This document shows, one piece after another, positions 7,253 to 10,291 of a stretch of 10,291 nt of DNA. The position numbers were made by a program, and so were the translations under genes. This DNA is from Flavobacteriaceae bacterium (GTDB lineage: Bacteria; Bacteroidota; Bacteroidia; Flavobacteriales; Flavobacteriaceae), in NCBI GenBank assembly GCA_030613745.1, contig JAUWLK010000075.1:1-10291 (forward strand), given 5' to 3'. Each line of letters begins with the position of its first letter. Positions within the stretch are counted from its first letter, which is position 1. The notes beneath the pieces were generated by a model. That model was not told where the DNA came from and searched no databases. It saw nothing but the letters and a program-made list of their open reading frames with translations.

Positions 7253-7804
7253 AGAACGTTTATAGGATCGCCACATGCTGATATTACCTATGGAATCAAT
7301 TTGTCAGCAGTTTATAAAGCTTTTGACTTTACATTATTTTTCCAAGGTTCACAAGGTAATGATATATATGATTTATCCCGTTATTATAACGACTTTTTCA
7401 ATTTAGCAAATTATAATAAACATGGACGAATTTTAAATGCATGGACACCTCAAAATACAAATACTGATTTAGCAAGAGTTTCATTAAATGATTTAAATAA
7501 TAATATCCGTCCTTCATCTTATTATGTTCAAGACGGTTCTTATTTTCGATTAAAAACATTTCAAGTAGGATATTCATTTCCTGAAAGTATAGCCCAAAAA
7601 ATAAAAGCATCTCGATTTAGAGTGTATTTTGAAGCTTATAATTTGTTTACTATTACTAATTATGATGGTTTAGATCCTGAAATCGGTTTACAGAGTTATA
7701 CCTCTGATGATCGAAATTTGGATATTGGAGTAGATAGAGGTATATACCCTAGTTCACAGACATTTACTTTTGGGATTAATATTAATTTTTAACAACAATC
7801 AATT

Positions 7805-9457
7805 ATGAAAAATATAATTTATATAGTATTTATTATAGGAATTTTTTTCACTTCTTGTAGTGATGAATTTTTAGAAAATGAACCCTATGGTGAACTTACT
7901 GAAGAGCAGGTTGGAGCGCCAGAAAATATTGAATCTTTAATAATTTCTGCTTATAGTATTTTAAATGGTCAGGGAAACGAAGCTAGTAATGCCTTTAATT
8001 CACCAGCATCTAATTGGAGTTTTGGTGATGTTCTTTCTGATGATGCATATAAAGGCGGAGGAGGAACTGGTGATCAAAATCAAATTCACCGAATGGAAAT
8101 TTATGCAACCGATCCTCAAATAAGAGACGTTGAACAAAAATGGGCAGTACTTTATGAAGGAGTAAAACGAAGTAATACAGTTCTTAATGTTTTAAATAAT
8201 TCAACCGAAATTAGTGAAACCTTAAAAACACAACGTATTGCAGAAATGCGTTTTTTAAGAGGTCATTTTTATTTTGAATTAAAAAAACTGTATAATCGAA
8301 TTACATACATAGATGAGAATGGAAATTATTTGTCTAATACATTAATAACACCTGAACAAGTATGGGTTAAAATAGAAGATGATTTTAATGCAGCCTTTGA
8401 TGTTCTTCCTAGTACGCAAGCAGACGCTGGACGTCCAACAAAATGGGCTGCCAAGGCATATTTAAGTAAAACATATTTATACCAAAAAAAATGGACTGAA
8501 GCTAGTCTTGCAGCCTCTGTTGTTATTGATGAAGGTGGGTATGTTTTAGAAACAAATTTCAATGAAGTATTTTTACCTGATAATGATAATGGTTCTGAAG
8601 TTGTTTTTTCTATTCAATATTCTATTAATGATGGTTCTCCAAGTAATTATAACGGCTCCATAGGTGATCGTTTAATGCCTCCAGGTGGACCAAGATACCC
8701 AGGTTATGGTTTTTTAAGACCTTCACAAAATTTAGTCAATTCTTTCAAAACAGATATTAATGGATTGCCATTATTGGATAATGTAGATATTACAGATACA
8801 AATACTGTAGATCCAAGATTGGATGTAACTGTTGGAAGACCAGGAATTCCTTACAAGGATTTAGAAATTGAATATAGTGATAGTTGGGCTAGAGATAAAG
8901 AAACTTATGGACCTTATGGACCTAAAAAAAGGGTAATGTCAGCAAATGATCCTCATTATTTAGCATCATGGCCTTATGTTACATCTTCAAATTACCTAAT
9001 TATCCGTTATGCCGATGTATTACTTTGGAAGGCAGAAGCTTTAATTGAACTTGATGATTTACCGGGTGGTAGAATGTATATCAATATGGTACGAGATAGA
9101 GCTAAAACAGGAAACTATATTCAAAATTTGGATAACACTGCTGATGCAGCAAACTATCTGATAGAGACATATAATACTTTTGCTTCAAAAGATGAAGCTG
9201 TTACAGCTTTACGTGCAGAAAGACGTTTAGAAATGGCGCACGAAGGACAACGATTCTTCGATTTAGTTCGATGGGGTATTGCAGCTGAAGTGATAAATAC
9301 ATATCTCGTAAAGGAACAAATTGAAAGAGGTTATTTAGGTGGTGCAACATTTGTGTCAGGTAAACATGAATATATGCCGATTCCTCAAAGTCAAATTGAT
9401 GGAGGAGGAACAGACGAAGCTGGTAATTCGTTGAGCACGCAAAATCCCGGGTATTAA
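7805..9457 (+). CDS. SusD/RagB-family surface lipoprotein (nutrient-binding)
   Basis: This 550-residue protein begins with a lipoprotein signal peptide whose lipobox FTSC ends at C18. The SDEFLE that follows is acidic, like Bacteroidota surface-export signals. SusD proteins form the lid over SusC and bind glycan or other ligand at the cell surface. Family landmarks are the helix IAEMRFLRGHFYFELKKLY (145-163), the TPR-like GRPTKWAAKAYLSKTYLYQKKWTEA (209-233), ERRLEMAHEGQRFFDLVRWG (472-491) and the near-C-terminal YMPIPQSQID (523-532). It starts 12 bases after the SusC frame ends, so the two are co-transcribed. The gene is intact even though SusC carries a stop, which suggests that the SusC lesion is young. 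The ligand cannot be told from sequence. Confidence 0.95.
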   Translation: MKNIIYIVFIIGIFFTSCSDEFLENEPYGELTEEQVGAPENIESLIISAYSILNGQGNEASNAFNSPASNWSFGDVLSDDAYKGGGGTGDQNQIHRMEIYATDPQIRDVEQKWAVLYEGVKRSNTVLNVLNNSTEISETLKTQRIAEMRFLRGHFYFELKKLYNRITYIDENGNYLSNTLITPEQVWVKIEDDFNAAFDVLPSTQADAGRPTKWAAKAYLSKTYLYQKKWTEASLAASVVIDEGGYVLETNFNEVFLPDNDNGSEVVFSIQYSINDGSPSNYNGSIGDRLMPPGGPRYPGYGFLRPSQNLVNSFKTDINGLPLLDNVDITDTNTVDPRLDVTVGRPGIPYKDLEIEYSDSWARDKETYGPYGPKKRVMSANDPHYLASWPYVTSSNYLIIRYADVLLWKAEALIELDDLPGGRMYINMVRDRAKTGNYIQNLDNTADAANYLIETYNTFASKDEAVTALRAERRLEMAHEGQRFFDLVRWGIAAEVINTYLVKEQIERGYLGGATFVSGKHEYMPIPQSQIDGGGTDEAGNSLSTQNPGY

Positions 9458-9487
9458 TACCAATAGATAATTGATAAAAGGGAAATG

Positions 9488-9506
9488 GTCAATAACTTTT
9501 ATTGAC
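9488..9506. repeat. Perfect 8-bp inverted repeat after SusD
   Basis: GTCAATAA (9488-9495) and TTATTGAC (9499-9506) form a perfect stem with a CTT loop. No T-run follows. It may protect the 3' end of the SusCD messenger or be a dyad protein site; the sequence does not decide. Confidence 0.5.
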
Positions 9507-9529
9507 AGATAATTAATTTTGAGTAATTT

Positions 9530-9572
9530 AAGCACATCAGAGAATTTATTTCTTCGATGTGCTTATTTTTTT
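9530..9572 (+). terminator. Rho-independent terminator of the SusCD operon
   Basis: AAGCACATC (9530-9538) pairs perfectly with GATGTGCTT (9556-9564). An inner GAGAA/TTCTT pairing extends the stem, and after one A a run of seven T follows (9566-9572). It lies 72 bases past the SusD stop. Read from the other strand the stem lacks a T-run, so it mainly ends the plus-strand operon. Confidence 0.85.
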
Positions 9573-9588
9573 AACTGAAAATTTATTA

Positions 9589-10291
9589 TTACCCTTTTTT
9601 AGAAGCTTTTATTACATGATCACAAGCTCTTGCAGTTAAAGCCATATAAGTTAATGACGGATTTTGAGTTCCGGTGGAGGTCATACAGGCTCCGTCTGTT
9701 ACATATACATTTTTACAGGCATGCAATTGATTCCATTTGTTTAACAAAGAAGTTTTAGGATCTTTACCCATTCTTACGCCACCCATTTCATGAATGTCTA
9801 GTCCGGGAGCTTGTTTAGAATCATGTGTCTTAATATTTGTAAATCCTGCTTTTTCATACATTTCGGTGAATTGTTCAAAGAAATCCTTTATCATTTTTTC
9901 ATCATTATCATCATAATCCAAATCTATTTTTAATTGTGGAATTCCCCATTCATCTACCTTATTTTCATCCAAAGAAACTCTGCTTTCTTCCTTCGGAATT
10001 GTTTCACCCATCATATGAGAACCCACTTCCCAATTGCCAAACTTTGGATTCAAAAGTCCATCTTTTAATTCTTTCCCCAAACCATTTGTATCTAATACAA
10101 ATTTACGTTTAGCAGTGAAGCCTGCAGCATAACCTCTTAAAAAATCCGTTTCCTGTTTGAATACATTTCTAAATCTTGGGACATAGGCTGTAGTTGGTTC
10201 TCTTCCAGTAGTATAATTATTAGGAAACCCATCATATTCAGCGCTTATTGTTGCTCTATAATTATGAAATGCTACATATTTACCTAATAAC
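9589..10291 (-). CDS. GMC-family FAD-dependent oxidoreductase, C-terminal part (runs off the window)
   Basis: The frame is open from the window edge to TAA at 9589-9591 and gives 233 C-terminal residues of a family usually about 500-600 long. The FAD-binding N-terminus is outside the window. GMC enzymes oxidise alcohols and sugars with FAD. The C-terminal domain shows DIHEMGGVRMG, whose His (codon 9790-9792) is at the usual catalytic His position. It then shows NVYVTDGACMTSTGTQNPSLTYMALTARACDHV, with the conserved G-x-x-N-P-(S/T)-L-T around the second active-site residue, here Asn. The middle part includes NYTTGREPTTAYVPRFRN. A TTG at 10080 is not the start, because the frame continues upstream without a stop. 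The gene is convergent with SusCD and ends 16 bases past its terminator. A role in oxidising an imported sugar, as in Bacteroidota loci pairing GMC enzymes with gluconate-2-dehydrogenase-subunit-3-like lipoproteins, is possible but unproven. Confidence 0.92.
   Translation of the reverse strand, partial: LLGKYVAFHNYRATISAEYDGFPNNYTTGREPTTAYVPRFRNVFKQETDFLRGYAAGFTAKRKFVLDTNGLGKELKDGLLNPKFGNWEVGSHMMGETIPKEESRVSLDENKVDEWGIPQLKIDLDYDDNDEKMIKDFFEQFTEMYEKAGFTNIKTHDSKQAPGLDIHEMGGVRMGKDPKTSLLNKWNQLHACKNVYVTDGACMTSTGTQNPSLTYMALTARACDHVIKASKKG

Larger units (their letters stand above)
4346..7792 (+). pseudogene. SusC/RagA-type TonB-dependent receptor with STN domain, broken by an in-frame stop
   Basis: Read through, this is a 1149-codon outer-membrane receptor interrupted by TAA at codon 728. 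A long signal peptide (about 1-42, core MKLTTFLLFIALFNVQA) is followed by an STN domain (about 46-119) that signals to FecR. Next come a carboxypeptidase-regulatory-like beta domain (139-207, GTVTDNDGFPLPGAAI), the TonB-box-like DEVIVTGY (216-223) and the plug (about 228-340, with LQGRVAGV, LRIRG and DGVP). The barrel follows. It would import SusD-bound ligand using TonB energy. The first piece (4346-6529, 727 aa) ends at GWRISE. The same frame continues DFFKKEGALSNLKLRLGWGKTGNQD with no further stop to GININF at 7792, ending in the aromatic residue typical of barrel proteins. The next ATG is at 6728, giving a 354-aa remnant that has no signal peptide. A single change, such as GAA to TAA, explains the break. 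The locus is otherwise intact, so the loss is recent or a sequence error. Confidence 0.9.

Noticed and set aside
6728..7792. Separate gene starting at the ATG after the SusC stop
   Set aside because: It lacks a signal peptide, starts in the middle of the barrel, and is in the same frame as the upstream part. It is the 3' part of one broken gene.
10078..10080. TTG as start of a short 163-aa GMC protein
   Set aside because: The frame is open for 70 more codons to the window edge with GMC-like sequence, so the gene is simply cut by the window.

Overview
The window looks like chromosomal DNA of a Bacteroidota bacterium, most likely a member of the Flavobacteriaceae. The reasons are the strong AT bias, a SusC/SusD outer-membrane pair under an ECF sigma / FecR anti-sigma pair, matches to the Bacteroidota -7 promoter box (TAnnTTTG), and no clear Shine-Dalgarno sequences before the genes. 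This assignment is an inference from gene content; no marker gene is present.

Left part (1-2358): a tRNA-Leu(UAG) with its own promoter and a rho-independent terminator is followed by a decayed C-terminal fragment of a serine recombinase, carrying frameshifts and stops. Next comes an elaborate operator-like array: two 96-bp-spaced copies, each with four CTGCTCA heptamers in perfect dyad symmetry. It leads directly into an intact gene for a winged-helix/Fic-domain protein. The Fic protein has the class II inhibitory motif, but Gln replaces the usual catalytic His of the Fic motif. A tRNA edge, recombinase debris and a Fic gene richer in GC than its neighbours suggest an old accessory island. 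The 370 bases after the Fic gene hold nothing convincing.

Middle and right part (2359-9572): an ECF sigma factor on the minus strand is divergent from a FecR-type anti-sigma factor on the plus strand. The anti-sigma gene is followed by a SusC-type TonB-dependent receptor carrying the N-terminal STN signalling domain, and then by a SusD-type surface lipoprotein. Known biology of this architecture: a ligand binds SusD/SusC, the STN domain contacts periplasmic FecR, FecR releases or activates the sigma factor, and the transporter genes are expressed. The substrate cannot be read from the sequence. The SusC gene is broken in frame by one TAA codon at 6527-6529, with the frame otherwise open on both sides, so the transporter is either a recent pseudogene or the site is a sequence error. 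A hairpin lies in the FecR-SusC leader, and a strong terminator closes the SusCD operon.

Right edge (9589-10291): the C-terminal 233 residues of a GMC-family FAD oxidoreductase lie on the minus strand, convergent with SusCD. The gene continues beyond the window and fits a sugar or alcohol oxidation role, but linkage to the SusCD substrate is only inferred.

The most interesting material is the symmetric heptamer array plus the His-less Fic/wHTH protein, which together look like a self-controlled regulatory module.
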